Assembly: GCA_947624375.1 (NCBI GenBank)
Contig: CANQKD010000001.1
Coordinates: 124,001 to 188,000 of the forward strand
Length of the DNA stretch: 64,000 bases
Source of the DNA: an uncultured Clostridia bacterium
Lineage (GTDB): Bacteria; Bacillota; Clostridia; Oscillospirales; Ruminococcaceae
Direction: 5' to 3'
Part shown: positions 17,892 through 25,557 of the stretch, piece after piece
How positions within the stretch are numbered: the first letter of the stretch is position 1
How the letters are laid out: every line of letters begins with the position of its first letter
Position numbers and translations under genes: made by a program
Notes under the pieces: generated by a model
What the model was told of the DNA's origin: nothing
Databases searched by the model: none
What the model saw: only the letters and a program-made list of their open reading frames with translations

Positions 17892-18308
17892 TCACTTGAC
17901 TTCTATGCGTTTTATCTCCTGCTCCTTAGACTTTTTCGGCAGCGTAAGTTTTAGCACGCCGTTGGTGTACTCGGCATCTATAGCGCTTTCATCAACGTTT
18001 GAAATGTCAAAACTCCTGCAATATGAGCTGCAGCTTCTCTCACGCCTGATATATTCGCCTTGGTCATTCTTCTCATCATTCTCGCAGTTTCTCTGAGCGC
18101 ACAGTGTAAGGGTATTTCCGTTTACGTCTATCTTGATGTCGTTTTTGTCAAAGCCGGGCATCTCGCACTCCAGCAGATAGCTGTTTCCATCATCACGAAT
18201 ATCAGTTCTGCAATTGTGAGTACCTCTGAAACCTCTGAAAAAGTCGTTTTCAAAGTCGCGGAAAGGATCCCAGAAATCATTTCTTTCAAACGGTGTAAGT
18301 CCAAACAT
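17892..18308 (-). CDS. Hsp20/alpha-crystallin small heat shock protein
   Basis: A 138-residue ATP-independent holdase chaperone. After an N-terminal arm rich in Phe/Asp/Arg (FRDFENDFFRGFRG), the alpha-crystallin domain runs from about residue 33 to 128 and includes YLLECEMPGFDKNDIKIDV and NGVLKLTLPK. The C-terminal I-x-I/V anchor is represented by IKRIEVK. It is cysteine-rich for the family (seven Cys). GGAGG stands 7 nt before the ATG. It is transcribed alone, between the pilus operon and the hydrolase unit. No CIRCE element was seen upstream. Confidence 0.93.
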   Translation of the reverse strand: MFGLTPFERNDFWDPFRDFENDFFRGFRGTHNCRTDIRDDGNSYLLECEMPGFDKNDIKIDVNGNTLTLCAQRNCENDEKNDQGEYIRRERSCSSYCRSFDISNVDESAIDAEYTNGVLKLTLPKKSKEQEIKRIEVK

Positions 18309-18342
18309 AACAATACCTCCAAAAAATATTATTTATAGTATT

Positions 18343-18371
18343 GTATTATTTTTACTTATTATTCGTGACAA
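18343..18371 (-). promoter_or_regulatory. Possible promoter of hsp20
   Basis: Minus-strand TTGTCA, 17-nt spacer, TAATAC, about 35 nt upstream of the hsp20 start. The -10 is weak; several AT-rich alternatives overlap. Confidence 0.4.
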
Positions 18372-18374
18372 TAC

Positions 18375-18403
18375 AAAAAGAGCCGACTATTCATCGACTC
18401 TTT
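18375..18403 (-). terminator. Intrinsic terminator of the pilus operon
   Basis: Minus strand: AAAGAGTCGA pairs with TCGGCTCTTT (10 bp, one G-U), followed by a T-rich tail. The stem overlaps the last codons of the final sortase gene. Confidence 0.78.
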
Positions 18404-19037
18404 CACATCTTACTGTTACGCGCGCCATGCCGGAATAATTGCAGGTAAACAAACTAAGATCCCAGTCAGAAGAAGTCATTTCTTCCACCGCAGTTGCTCC
18501 AAGCGTTTCGACCAGTCCGACTTTGTAATGCATCTCGTTGCCAAGAACATCTATAAAGATGACATCATCACCGACCTGCAAACTGCCGATATCACGAAAA
18601 TGCGAACTATAATTGTGCGCGCAGATAACAAGATCATTACTGTAATAAGACCCTGAATATCTGCACGGCGAGATATTCATTCTTGTATAATCCCAGTCGT
18701 CAGCAACAGGCAGCTCTATCTCCAGCGGCGGCATCACCAAAGTGCCGATATACAGGTAACCGTCAACCTCAACTGTAGCCATCGGCGTATTGGGGTCTAT
18801 ATAACTTTCGTCAGGCTCACTTTCAAAAACATCGGGCAGAACTTCGCTGCTACCGGTTGTTTCTTCATCGATTTTTGAAGACATAGCCTGCCTTTGCTCG
18901 TCCATTTTGCTTAAAACGTCAGCCGAGGCAGATGAAGCCCTATAATCCTCACTAACATTATATGCCGTCAGCGCACAGCCGGCGGCAATAAGTACAATAC
19001 CTGAAACTATAAAAATGTTACGTTTAATCGGCGACAT
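18387..19037 (-). CDS. Sortase (second sortase of the pilus locus)
   Basis: A 216-residue membrane-anchored sortase transpeptidase. One N-terminal membrane segment (about residues 8-25) is followed by a low-complexity linker and a sortase domain with catalytic His141 (ICAHNYSSHF), Cys199 (LSLFTCNYSG, a variant of TLxTC) and Arg210 (ARVTVRCE). The class cannot be fixed from motifs; there is no C-terminal membrane segment, unlike the class C enzyme upstream, so it more likely anchors the finished pilus or the LPQTG protein to the wall (inference). The start is uncertain among GTG 19046, ATG 19043 and ATG 19037, all overlapping the preceding gene. Confidence 0.82.
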   Translation of the reverse strand: MSPIKRNIFIVSGIVLIAAGCALTAYNVSEDYRASSASADVLSKMDEQRQAMSSKIDEETTGSSEVLPDVFESEPDESYIDPNTPMATVEVDGYLYIGTLVMPPLEIELPVADDWDYTRMNISPCRYSGSYYSNDLVICAHNYSSHFRDIGSLQVGDDVIFIDVLGNEMHYKVGLVETLGATAVEEMTSSDWDLSLFTCNYSGMARVTVRCERVDE

Positions 19038-20109
19038 TATCATCACTCAAACGCCATGAGATTATACCTATGAGCAAAAGCACACAGCCTGATGCCAGCA
19101 GTATCGGAACAGGCCACCAAAGCTGACCTGTCTGCGGCAGGAAAGGAGTATTGTTATTGTTAGTTCCCCCACCATTGCCCGTGCCGGACGGCGGCAGCGG
19201 CTTATCATTGTTGGAATTATCATCAGAGGTTGATGTATCATCGGGCTTGGACGAATCATCAGGTACAGACGAATCATCGGGTTTGGACGAATCATCAGGT
19301 TCAGAAGAATCACCGGGGGGCGGAACGTCCTCGTCGCCCTTGTTGGTTATGGTAAACTCTGTATCTTCAAGAGAAACAGAAACGGTATATCCTTCGGGAA
19401 CTTCGATCTCAACAACTGACCAATCGGCAGCAGCTTCAAGCTCTTCCCAGGTGTACGCCCAATCATTGGCAGCTGAAAGCACCTGTTCATCGTACTTTTC
19501 GCCGTCTTTGAGAAGCTGCACAGTAACGCTTTCGGGGCGGTCAGCAGAATCTCCATCGTCCCAGACTTTTTTGACAGTGCGTGAAACAGGCTCGGGCGGC
19601 AAAACAAGTCTGTCATACTTAACAGAAGCTACAACATCTTTTACAAGCGCGCCCTCCATATCGTGACCGGGTATTCTTATAAGCGCAGGTTTCGGCGTAT
19701 AAAGTATGCCGCTGACCTCAACAGAAGAACCCACCACAAGATAAATGCCTGCATCGAGGTCTGTAAACTTAGCCTCGCCTAGGGCATTTGAGCCTACCTC
19801 ATCTATATTTTCTGTAAAGCCGGTCTCGACATACGAAGCAAGTGTAGAAGCCAGGATACTTACATTCTCACTGCTGGAAAGGTCGCCGACTTCGACCGGC
19901 AGGTCTGCAAAATCGCCAAAAAGCTTGCCATCGGGTTCGAGGGCATAATATAGCTCAAACTGAGAGCCCTCAATAGCGCCCGATTCAGCGGTGATAAAAT
20001 CTACTGTAAGGGAATAGCCCTGCTCATCTGCTAAGGCTGTAAAGCCGCTGCCGAAGCAGAAAAACGCAGTAAGCATAGCCGAAATAAGTATAGAAATACG
20101 ACGAAGCAC
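19024..20109 (-). CDS. LPxTG-anchored minor pilin with Cna-B domain
   Basis: A 361-residue secreted surface protein: signal peptide (about 1-27), an N-terminal domain, a Cna-B/pilin fold near 177-257 (TRTVKKVWDDGDSADRPESV...WSVVEIEVPEGYTV), an acidic linker of DDSSxP repeats near 267-297, LPQTG at 324-328, and a hydrophobic segment. The tail after the membrane segment is acidic (RLSDDNVAD) rather than basic, which is unusual for a sorting signal. I chose GTG 20109 because GAGGTG lies 6 nt upstream; it starts just after the srtC stop. Probably the tip or base pilin. Confidence 0.85.
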   Translation of the reverse strand: MLRRISILISAMLTAFFCFGSGFTALADEQGYSLTVDFITAESGAIEGSQFELYYALEPDGKLFGDFADLPVEVGDLSSSENVSILASTLASYVETGFTENIDEVGSNALGEAKFTDLDAGIYLVVGSSVEVSGILYTPKPALIRIPGHDMEGALVKDVVASVKYDRLVLPPEPVSRTVKKVWDDGDSADRPESVTVQLLKDGEKYDEQVLSAANDWAYTWEELEAAADWSVVEIEVPEGYTVSVSLEDTEFTITNKGDEDVPPPGDSSEPDDSSKPDDSSVPDDSSKPDDTSTSDDNSNNDKPLPPSGTGNGGGTNNNNTPFLPQTGQLWWPVPILLASGCVLLLIGIISWRLSDDNVAD

Positions 20110-20114
20110 TAAGA

Positions 20115-20936
20115 TCACCTCATTTTTTTCGTGCGGCGCGTGAACACGACCACCGAAAGAATAAGTACGGGAATTTCAAGTATAAGAACAACTTTCCAGC
20201 AGTCAATGAACATAGCGCCCGACTGTATGGCAAGTTTTTCTTCAATTTCGGGAATGAAAATACGTTCACCGTGGATAAGAAGCCTATGAGAATTTATACC
20301 ATACGGTGTGCAGGTAATAAGCGTGCAAAGGTCTTTTCCCTGCTGGATAGTAAGCGAATACAGGTCGGAGGGCAGCACCGTTTCGATGTTGTATATCCGG
20401 TAGGTGTACGCCTCATCGAGCACGTGCATGGTAAATGTGTCGCCGACCTCCAGCATATCAAGGTTGGTAAACAGCATAGCCGACGGCAGCCCCCTGTGCC
20501 CCGAGATAAGCGCATGAACGCTCTCACCTGCGATGGGGAAAGACGACCCCTCGATATGCCCTGCGCCCACCTGCAAGACCGCCTCGCTTGTGCCGTGGTA
20601 AACGGGGAGCGAAATATCGGCAACAGGAATGCTTATGTAACCGATGATGCCCGTGCCGGTAACGTCAAGAATTGAGTTATACTCGGCGAGCTGGCTGTCG
20701 GTCAAGTCCATAAGATTCACGGGTGAAACGGCAAGTGCGGCGTTATAGCGCTCTGCCTTTTCGAGAATATCAGAGTAATCCTCCTCCGAGATAGTTTCAA
20801 CGGTAGCGACATAATTATATATGGCGCGGCGTTGTTTTGTGCTGTTGAAATAGTTGCTTATAGTTGGATAAAGCAGCAGGGACAGCCCTATTATCAGCGT
20901 AATAACTGCCAGAATTGAAATTATACGCTGTTTCAT
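20115..20936 (-). CDS. Class C (pilus-polymerising) sortase
   Basis: A 273-residue class C sortase, which joins pilin subunits by isopeptide bonds. N-terminal membrane segment (4-24), catalytic His147 in ALISGHRGLP, Cys209 in TLITCTPYG, Arg218 in INSHRLL, and a second C-terminal membrane segment (about 247-265) followed by a basic tail, the typical class C layout. I do not see the DP(F/W) lid motif common in pneumococcal members. It follows the major pilin gene by 65 bp, with a GC-rich hairpin in the gap. Confidence 0.92.
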   Translation of the reverse strand: MKQRIISILAVITLIIGLSLLLYPTISNYFNSTKQRRAIYNYVATVETISEEDYSDILEKAERYNAALAVSPVNLMDLTDSQLAEYNSILDVTGTGIIGYISIPVADISLPVYHGTSEAVLQVGAGHIEGSSFPIAGESVHALISGHRGLPSAMLFTNLDMLEVGDTFTMHVLDEAYTYRIYNIETVLPSDLYSLTIQQGKDLCTLITCTPYGINSHRLLIHGERIFIPEIEEKLAIQSGAMFIDCWKVVLILEIPVLILSVVVFTRRTKKMR

Positions 20937-20954
20937 ATATAGGACTCTCCTTAC

Positions 20955-20977
20955 TGCCGGAGCTTAGAGCCCCGGCA
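20955..20977 (-). promoter_or_regulatory. Intercistronic hairpin between major pilin and srtC
   Basis: Minus strand: TGCCGGGGC pairs with GCTCCGGCA (9 bp, one G-U) around TCTAA, with no T-run after it, just before the srtC ribosome binding site. It could stabilise the pilin mRNA 3' end or lower srtC expression (inference). Confidence 0.5.
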
Positions 20978-21001
20978 TGATAGGTTTACGCAAAAGCGTT
21001 A

Positions 21002-23269
21002 TTATTTAGTGGTCTTCTTCTTTTTGGAAAGTGCGAACAGAACCAATGCAAGGGCAACAACGCAGCCGCCTGCTATGTAGTAAATGTACACACCTATGCC
21101 ACCGGTCGAAGGTAAGTTTTCATAAAGGAAGTTTGCAACGATAATTTCGGCGCTTCCGTCTGCATCAACCACACCATCTTTCGGTTCAATAAGCTGAGTA
21201 AATTGATTTATACTGAATGATTTTCCGTCATCTACAGTATGATCAACTGTTGCACTATCTAATTTACCATTATATTCTGTACCAGTTTTATCAGCTGTTA
21301 ATGTAACGGTAAAAGGTACAATCTTAGCATAAAGATCATCATTAGGTGTTTCAGTTTCAACTATTGTATATGTTACACCAACATCAAGACCTGAAATATT
21401 CAAAGCTCCTTTTTCTAAAGAAGTTATATTGTAGAACGTTCCATCTAAATCCGTGTTACCTTTATAAGACGAATACCCTGTTTCAATCCATGTGGGATCA
21501 AATGTCTCACCTTCTGCGCCTGTTATCTTCTCCCAGCTGTTTATAGTATAATATCCAGACTTAAAGGAAGCAGGTAAATTTTCTGGCGTCGTAGGTGCTT
21601 CTACAAATTTAAATTTTGCTATAAACCAAGTTGTAGAAGCTGTAGTAGGGTCTTCACTAGGTTTTACTAATGCAAATTTAGCATCAGCAAGACCAGCTGC
21701 CTCTGTACTATTTGTATCAATAAACTTAGCAGCATCAACTTTATCAATATTTAAGCCAAAAACATAAACAGTAGCTTCTTCCTTAGTAGTTTCGTCCTTA
21801 TCTGTATAACTTTGCGGGTTATCGGAATATTCAAGCTGTGCTGTATTTTTATTACCGTTTAAATTAGTAATCTTTGTGTTATCATTATCTACATCAGCAT
21901 GATTTACTACTGCATTTTCATTGACTTTAGCAGTGTATGTAACATATATCTGAGAGGATTTATAAGTTGTTCCACTAGGATTATAACCAAGAGTATATGT
22001 ATCATCAATCAAAATTTCTTTAAGACAAGGGAATTTTATTGTTAATGTTCTTGTCGCTGCATCGTAATTATCATCATAGGCATAAGAAACATTATGAGTA
22101 TGTGTACCATTAGTTTTAACGTCTTCTACATCGATATCATAAAGAGTATCCTCATCCCAAGTCTTAGTCTTGTCATTCCAAACGCCTTTAACTTGTACAT
22201 TTACATATGTATCCGCACTAATTTCATTAAGGGTCAAACCTGCGCTCAAAATATCAGTGAAAGTATATTGATAACCAAGAGTATAGTAGTCATAGTTGCT
22301 GGGCAAAGTACCTGTGAGTTTGAATTCTACATCATCTCCAACGCCTGCAACAGTAGTAACACTGTCTCCATCAGCACCAACAATTTTCTTGTCAAGTGTA
22401 GGTTCATCTTCCTTAAGCACCTGAGTGATATTATCTGCTACAAAAATCATACGGGCAGAATATGATTCGCCGAAATCAGAAGCATTATCAATTCCTGTCA
22501 TATCCAATACCATATAATAACCAGCAGGAACTTTCATCTGATAAACATCAGTTACATCATCTGAATCATTGTCAACCCATTTGCCGTTTTTATCATAGCA
22601 CTGAGTAATAAAATTGCCTTCTTTATAATCTTCGCCATAACCACCAAGAATATCAGTAAAAGCCTGAAGCCATTCACGATCCGGGTGAGCTGCTATTACA
22701 TCGGCAACTTCTACAGCAAGCTTATCAAAATTGACATTATCAAGACTATGGGGTGAGCCAGTATAGAATCTATCTGCAAGCGTATTCTCTGTAGCACCTG
22801 AAAATTTTTCATACTTTAAACCTGTATCGGTATTATTTCCGTCAAATCCGTGGAAATCCGTAAAAGCAGAAGCATAATCGCCTGTTGTAGGGGGCGTAGC
22901 AAGAGCATATACAAATTTAACTATATTTTCTTTCCAGCCTGACGAATTTACATCGCCAAAAGCATTACCCCATTTAATATCAGTGAGTGGTATTGCTGTA
23001 TTATCATTTCCGGGATTAGTATAACTTGAAGTAGTTTTATTAACGGTACCGGTAAAGATCTGGTATGCACCAAATTCTGCATCAGTATCAGCAACATGAT
23101 AACCATCAGGTTTAGTCAGCGTAATTGTATATCCATCATCTGTCGGACCTTCAAGAGTATTCTGACCCTTATGGTGGTTATGATCCGCCGCCGACGCCGA
23201 TATTACCGAAGTCATAAGCAACGCTGTAGCTGCTGCGACGCTCAGCACTTTCTTCAAAATATTTTTCAT
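21002..23269 (-). CDS. Major pilin (isopeptide-forming LPxTG fimbrial shaft protein)
   Basis: A 755-residue secreted pilin. Signal peptide about 1-28 ending SASA; D2-type isopeptide domain around VGDDVEFKLTGTLPSNYDYY; a C-terminal Cna-B-like domain with an E-box (YTIVETETPND) near residue 645 that would supply the isopeptide glutamate; LPSTG at 719-723, then a hydrophobic segment and KKKKTTK tail. Class C sortase would polymerise it. I chose ATG 23269 (AAAGGA about 12 nt upstream); an ATG four codons earlier abuts that site too closely. The gene is visibly more AT-rich than its neighbours, suggesting variation under selection or transfer. Confidence 0.9.
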   Translation of the reverse strand: MKNILKKVLSVAAATALLMTSVISASAADHNHHKGQNTLEGPTDDGYTITLTKPDGYHVADTDAEFGAYQIFTGTVNKTTSSYTNPGNDNTAIPLTDIKWGNAFGDVNSSGWKENIVKFVYALATPPTTGDYASAFTDFHGFDGNNTDTGLKYEKFSGATENTLADRFYTGSPHSLDNVNFDKLAVEVADVIAAHPDREWLQAFTDILGGYGEDYKEGNFITQCYDKNGKWVDNDSDDVTDVYQMKVPAGYYMVLDMTGIDNASDFGESYSARMIFVADNITQVLKEDEPTLDKKIVGADGDSVTTVAGVGDDVEFKLTGTLPSNYDYYTLGYQYTFTDILSAGLTLNEISADTYVNVQVKGVWNDKTKTWDEDTLYDIDVEDVKTNGTHTHNVSYAYDDNYDAATRTLTIKFPCLKEILIDDTYTLGYNPSGTTYKSSQIYVTYTAKVNENAVVNHADVDNDNTKITNLNGNKNTAQLEYSDNPQSYTDKDETTKEEATVYVFGLNIDKVDAAKFIDTNSTEAAGLADAKFALVKPSEDPTTASTTWFIAKFKFVEAPTTPENLPASFKSGYYTINSWEKITGAEGETFDPTWIETGYSSYKGNTDLDGTFYNITSLEKGALNISGLDVGVTYTIVETETPNDDLYAKIVPFTVTLTADKTGTEYNGKLDSATVDHTVDDGKSFSINQFTQLIEPKDGVVDADGSAEIIVANFLYENLPSTGGIGVYIYYIAGGCVVALALVLFALSKKKKTTK

Positions 23270-23317
23270 GTACAAAATCATTCCTTTCATGCAAATAAAT
23301 TTACATAATAAATGTTC

Positions 23318-23345
23318 TGTACCCCCCCTGAAACATATGTTCGGG
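23318..23345 (-). promoter_or_regulatory. Inverted repeat in the major pilin leader
   Basis: Between the signal peptidase gene and the major pilin gene the minus strand folds as CCCTG / CAGGG flanking GAACAT / ATGTTT. No T-run follows, so it is not a plain terminator; a processing or mRNA-stability element is possible. Confidence 0.4.
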
Positions 23346-23379
23346 CAGGGCGCAAATTATTTAGTCCCACATCGTGGGC

Positions 23380-24003
23380 TTAGTCTATCGTCCCAAAACT
23401 TGGGAGCGGTAGCACGCAAAACAAAAGCTTGCCGACGACCTGATCGGTACTTACCATACCGATAACACTATTGCGCGAATCTATCGAGGTGCGCCTGTTA
23501 TCCCCCAGAACGAAATAGCTTCCTTCCGGCACTGTGACAGGGAACTCAATATCGCACTCGCCGATGCTTTTTGCTTTAAGGTACGGCTCGTCAAGCTCAG
23601 CGCCATTGACATAGACCGTGCCGTCTTTGTCGATGTTGATCTCGTCGCCTCCCACGCCTATCACGCGCTTGCACAAGATACGACCGCCCATGTTGAATGC
23701 GCATATGTCGCCTTGTTTCAGCTCAGTGGTCTTGTGAGCCACGACTACATCTCCGTCAACAAGTGTGGAACTCATAGAGTTGCCGTATATTCTCATCACC
23801 GGGAAAACGTAGCTGATCATCAGCGTCATTACAGCCGCCGCCACCACAAGTGTTGTGAATACCCTTTTCAGCACCTGCCAGAGCCTTCGCTTCTTCTTCG
23901 GGGCAAGCTGACTGATAGTTTCCTCTAAAACCCTGTTTCTCTCGCGAAGCTGCTCCAGCTCCTGCTCGGGATCTATCGGGCTTTCGTTATCAGGCATTTG
24001 CAT
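23380..24003 (-). CDS. Pilus-locus type I signal peptidase
   Basis: A 207-residue signal peptidase I (S26). A polar coiled-coil-like N-terminus (EQELEQLRERNRVLEETISQL) precedes one membrane segment, then catalytic Ser76 (YGNSMSSTL), Lys112 (CKRVIGVGGDE) and the box VLGDNRRTSIDSR. In pilus islands of streptococci such a peptidase, or its inactive homologue, is needed for pilus assembly (established knowledge); here both catalytic residues are intact. It leads the operon. GAGGGGA precedes three near in-frame ATGs (24006, 24003, 23997), so the start is uncertain by a few codons. Confidence 0.92.
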   Translation of the reverse strand: MQMPDNESPIDPEQELEQLRERNRVLEETISQLAPKKKRRLWQVLKRVFTTLVVAAAVMTLMISYVFPVMRIYGNSMSSTLVDGDVVVAHKTTELKQGDICAFNMGGRILCKRVIGVGGDEINIDKDGTVYVNGAELDEPYLKAKSIGECDIEFPVTVPEGSYFVLGDNRRTSIDSRNSVIGMVSTDQVVGKLLFCVLPLPSFGTID

Positions 24004-24054
24004 CATTCCCCTCTACCAAATGCTGAAATTTCGGCAATTCATATAGCCGTACAC

Positions 24055-24083
24055 ATTATACAACTAAATTTTTGCAATGTCAA
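24055..24083 (-). promoter_or_regulatory. Consensus sigma-A promoter of the pilus operon (proximal)
   Basis: Minus strand: TTGACA, 17-nt spacer, TATAAT, perfect at all 12 consensus positions, about 52 nt before the signal peptidase start. The bases TTTAGTTGTATAAT also occur in the distal promoter. Confidence 0.85.
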
Positions 24084-24203
24084 CCCCTTTCATCGTACTT
24101 TTTTATGATTTTCTTTGTTGCGCAGGAGCGCCCATGGGCAGGCACCCTTTGCACGTTGGTCAGCCTTTGCGGCAGTCCAAAATACATACAATTACTTATA
24201 ATA

Positions 24204-24232
24204 ATTATACAACTAAATCGTACAAATTTCAA
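24204..24232 (-). promoter_or_regulatory. Second, distal promoter of the pilus operon
   Basis: Minus strand: TTGAAA, 17-nt spacer, TATAAT. It shares TTTAGTTGTATAAT with the proximal promoter, so the two look like duplicates. The 24007-24323 gap holds these two promoters, a short GC-rich patch (GCGCAGGAGCGC near 24120) shared with the intergenic repeats, and the terminator of the collagen-like gene. Confidence 0.65.
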
Positions 24233-24282
24233 TACAAATTTAGTAGAATTTCAAACGACGATTTTGTACAAAATGTACAGCA

Positions 24283-24308
24283 AAAGAGCCTGCCTTGACA
24301 GACTCTTT
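24283..24308 (-). terminator. Intrinsic terminator after the collagen-like gene
   Basis: Minus strand: AAAGAGTCTG pairs with CAGGCTCTTT (10 bp, one G-U), then a short T tail. Confidence 0.75.
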
Positions 24309-24323
24309 CACTATTTGTTAAAA

Positions 24324-25265
24324 TTATGCAGCAGGTGTGGTATCGGTAAGCTGTAAAATAACCAAGTGCGCCGATACGGGGGCTGTGCCGCCTGCGTTTG
24401 GCGTAATGGTAAGAGCCGTGGTATTAGCGGCAGGGTTGCTTACCGTCAGCGTTGAATTAGCCGCTGCGGTAACAAGCGCCGTGCCGACTATCTGCGAAGT
24501 ACCGCTTGCTCTGCCAACAACGGTGTAGGGCAGCTCTGCGCCGTTCAGTGTAAGCACCAACTGACCGGCTTCTTCGACACTTACCACGAACTGAACGAAA
24601 TAAGTTCCCGGGGCAACAAGGTTGAATGTCGTGTCAGAAGCACGGGTAATGGCAGTGCCGTCGGTCGCGCCCGTCTGCGGAAATGCTACTGCTGCGCCCG
24701 GGGCTACGGTCGTGGCGTTGTCGGTCGGCATAACTGCGTAGTAATCGGCATAGCCAAGCACCGTGCCTGCCGGACCTTGTGGACCTGTTGCACCCTGTGG
24801 TCCTGCCGGTCCTTGCGGACCTGTTGCGCCTGTTGCTCCCTGTGGACCTGCTGGTCCCTGAGGTCCTGTTGCGCCTGTCTCACCCTGTGGGCCTGCCGGG
24901 CCTTGCGGTCCTGTTGCGCCTGTCTCACCCTGTGGGCCTGCCGGTCCCTGCGGACCTGTTGCACCTGTTGCTCCCTGTGGGCCTGCCGGTCCCTGCGGAC
25001 CTGTTGCGCCCTGAGGACCTGTCGCACCGGTAAGACCTATCTCACCCTGCGGTCCTTGTGGACCCTGAGGGCCTGTTGCTCCTATAGGTCCTTGAGGACC
25101 CTGAGGACCTTGCGCGCCCTGTATTCCCTGAGGGCCCTGAGGACCTTGCGCGCCGGCAGGGCAGTTTACGCACGGTGAGCATACCGGCTGCTGATAACAG
25201 CCGCAGCCGCTGCCGCCGCCGTACAAGCTCTGGTTCGCACCATCGGTAAAGTTGTATATTTTCAT
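24324..25265 (-). CDS. Collagen-like repeat protein with BclA-type C-terminal domain
   Basis: A 313-residue protein: a Cys-rich N-terminus ([17 protein letters not shown]), about 44 Gly-X-Y triplets (residues 37-168) dominated by GPQ, GPA, GAT and GET, and a beta-rich C-terminal domain (about 169-313, ending [10 protein letters not shown]) like the trimerising C1q/TNF-like domain of Bacillus exosporium BclA. The triplets form a 15-residue (45-bp) tandem period. No signal peptide, membrane segment or sorting motif is seen, as in exosporium collagens that mature from the mother cell. A spore-surface role is an inference. GGAGG lies 7 nt before the ATG. Confidence 0.88.
   Translation of the reverse strand: MKIYNFTDGANQSLYGGGSGCGCYQQPVCSPCVNCPAGAQGPQGPQGIQGAQGPQGPQGPIGATGPQGPQGPQGEIGLTGATGPQGATGPQGPAGPQGATGATGPQGPAGPQGETGATGPQGPAGPQGETGATGPQGPAGPQGATGATGPQGPAGPQGATGPQGPAGTVLGYADYYAVMPTDNATTVAPGAAVAFPQTGATDGTAITRASDTTFNLVAPGTYFVQFVVSVEEAGQLVLTLNGAELPYTVVGRASGTSQIVGTALVTAAANSTLTVSNPAANTTALTITPNAGGTAPVSAHLVILQLTDTTPAA
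24770..25140. repeat. In-frame GC-rich tandem repeats in the collagen-like gene
   Basis: The Gly-X-Y region is built from near-identical 9-bp and 45-bp units (protein unit [13 protein letters not shown] plus AT or ET). Such direct repeats can expand or contract in frame by slippage. Confidence 0.85.
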
Positions 25266-25351
25266 TGTGTTTCCTCCTATAATTATCTTTGCAGATGTCG
25301 TGGGACACTATATAATATGTATACGCCCCATGCAGTGACACAATATGTTCG

Positions 25352-25380
25352 ATTATAACAATTTTGAACTCGGTGTTGAA
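25352..25380 (-). promoter_or_regulatory. Weak possible promoter of the collagen-like gene
   Basis: Minus strand TTCAAC, 17-nt spacer, TATAAT. A separate CATATTATA near 25309-25317, closer to the gene, resembles the -10 of mother-cell sporulation sigma factors. Neither is decisive. Confidence 0.35.
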
Positions 25381-25402
25381 AAAGTTATATGCAATTTGAC
25401 CG

Positions 25403-25431
25403 TTGACAACTGATCGCGTTTGCAATATAAT
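25403..25431 (+). promoter_or_regulatory. Consensus sigma-A promoter of amt
   Basis: TTGACA, 17-nt spacer, TATAAT, a perfect match. The -35 lies inside the small palindrome GTTGACAAC. The predicted start, near 25438, is only about 10 nt before a terminator hairpin. Confidence 0.85.
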
Positions 25432-25446
25432 ATAAATGTAAACAGC

Positions 25447-25489
25447 AAAGGCGCTGTGTTGAGTGAAAAACTCGCACAGCGCTTTTTTT
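25447..25489 (+). terminator. Terminator hairpin inside the amt leader (likely attenuator)
   Basis: GCGCTGTG (25451-25458) pairs with CACAGCGC (25475-25482); an inner stem GAGT/ACTC has loop GAAAA; seven T follow. It lies between the amt promoter and the amt start with no gene upstream, so transcription into amt must pass it. A short RNA of about 50 nt would result when it acts. Confidence 0.8.
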
Positions 25490-25557
25490 GTTTTCATAAT
25501 GTTCGGAAAAGCGGTACCCTCTTCCGTTCAATGCTCTTTTAATGGAGGTAGAACTTT

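Noticed and set aside
18360-18420. CIRCE operator for hsp20
   Set aside because: The CIRCE inverted repeat (TTAGCACTC-N9-GAGTGCTAA) is not present.
24779-25178. Long open frames on the plus strand across the collagen-like gene
   Set aside because: They are the antisense of Gly-X-Y repeats, giving low-complexity Cys/Leu/Arg strings; the minus-strand product has a ribosome binding site and known domain order.
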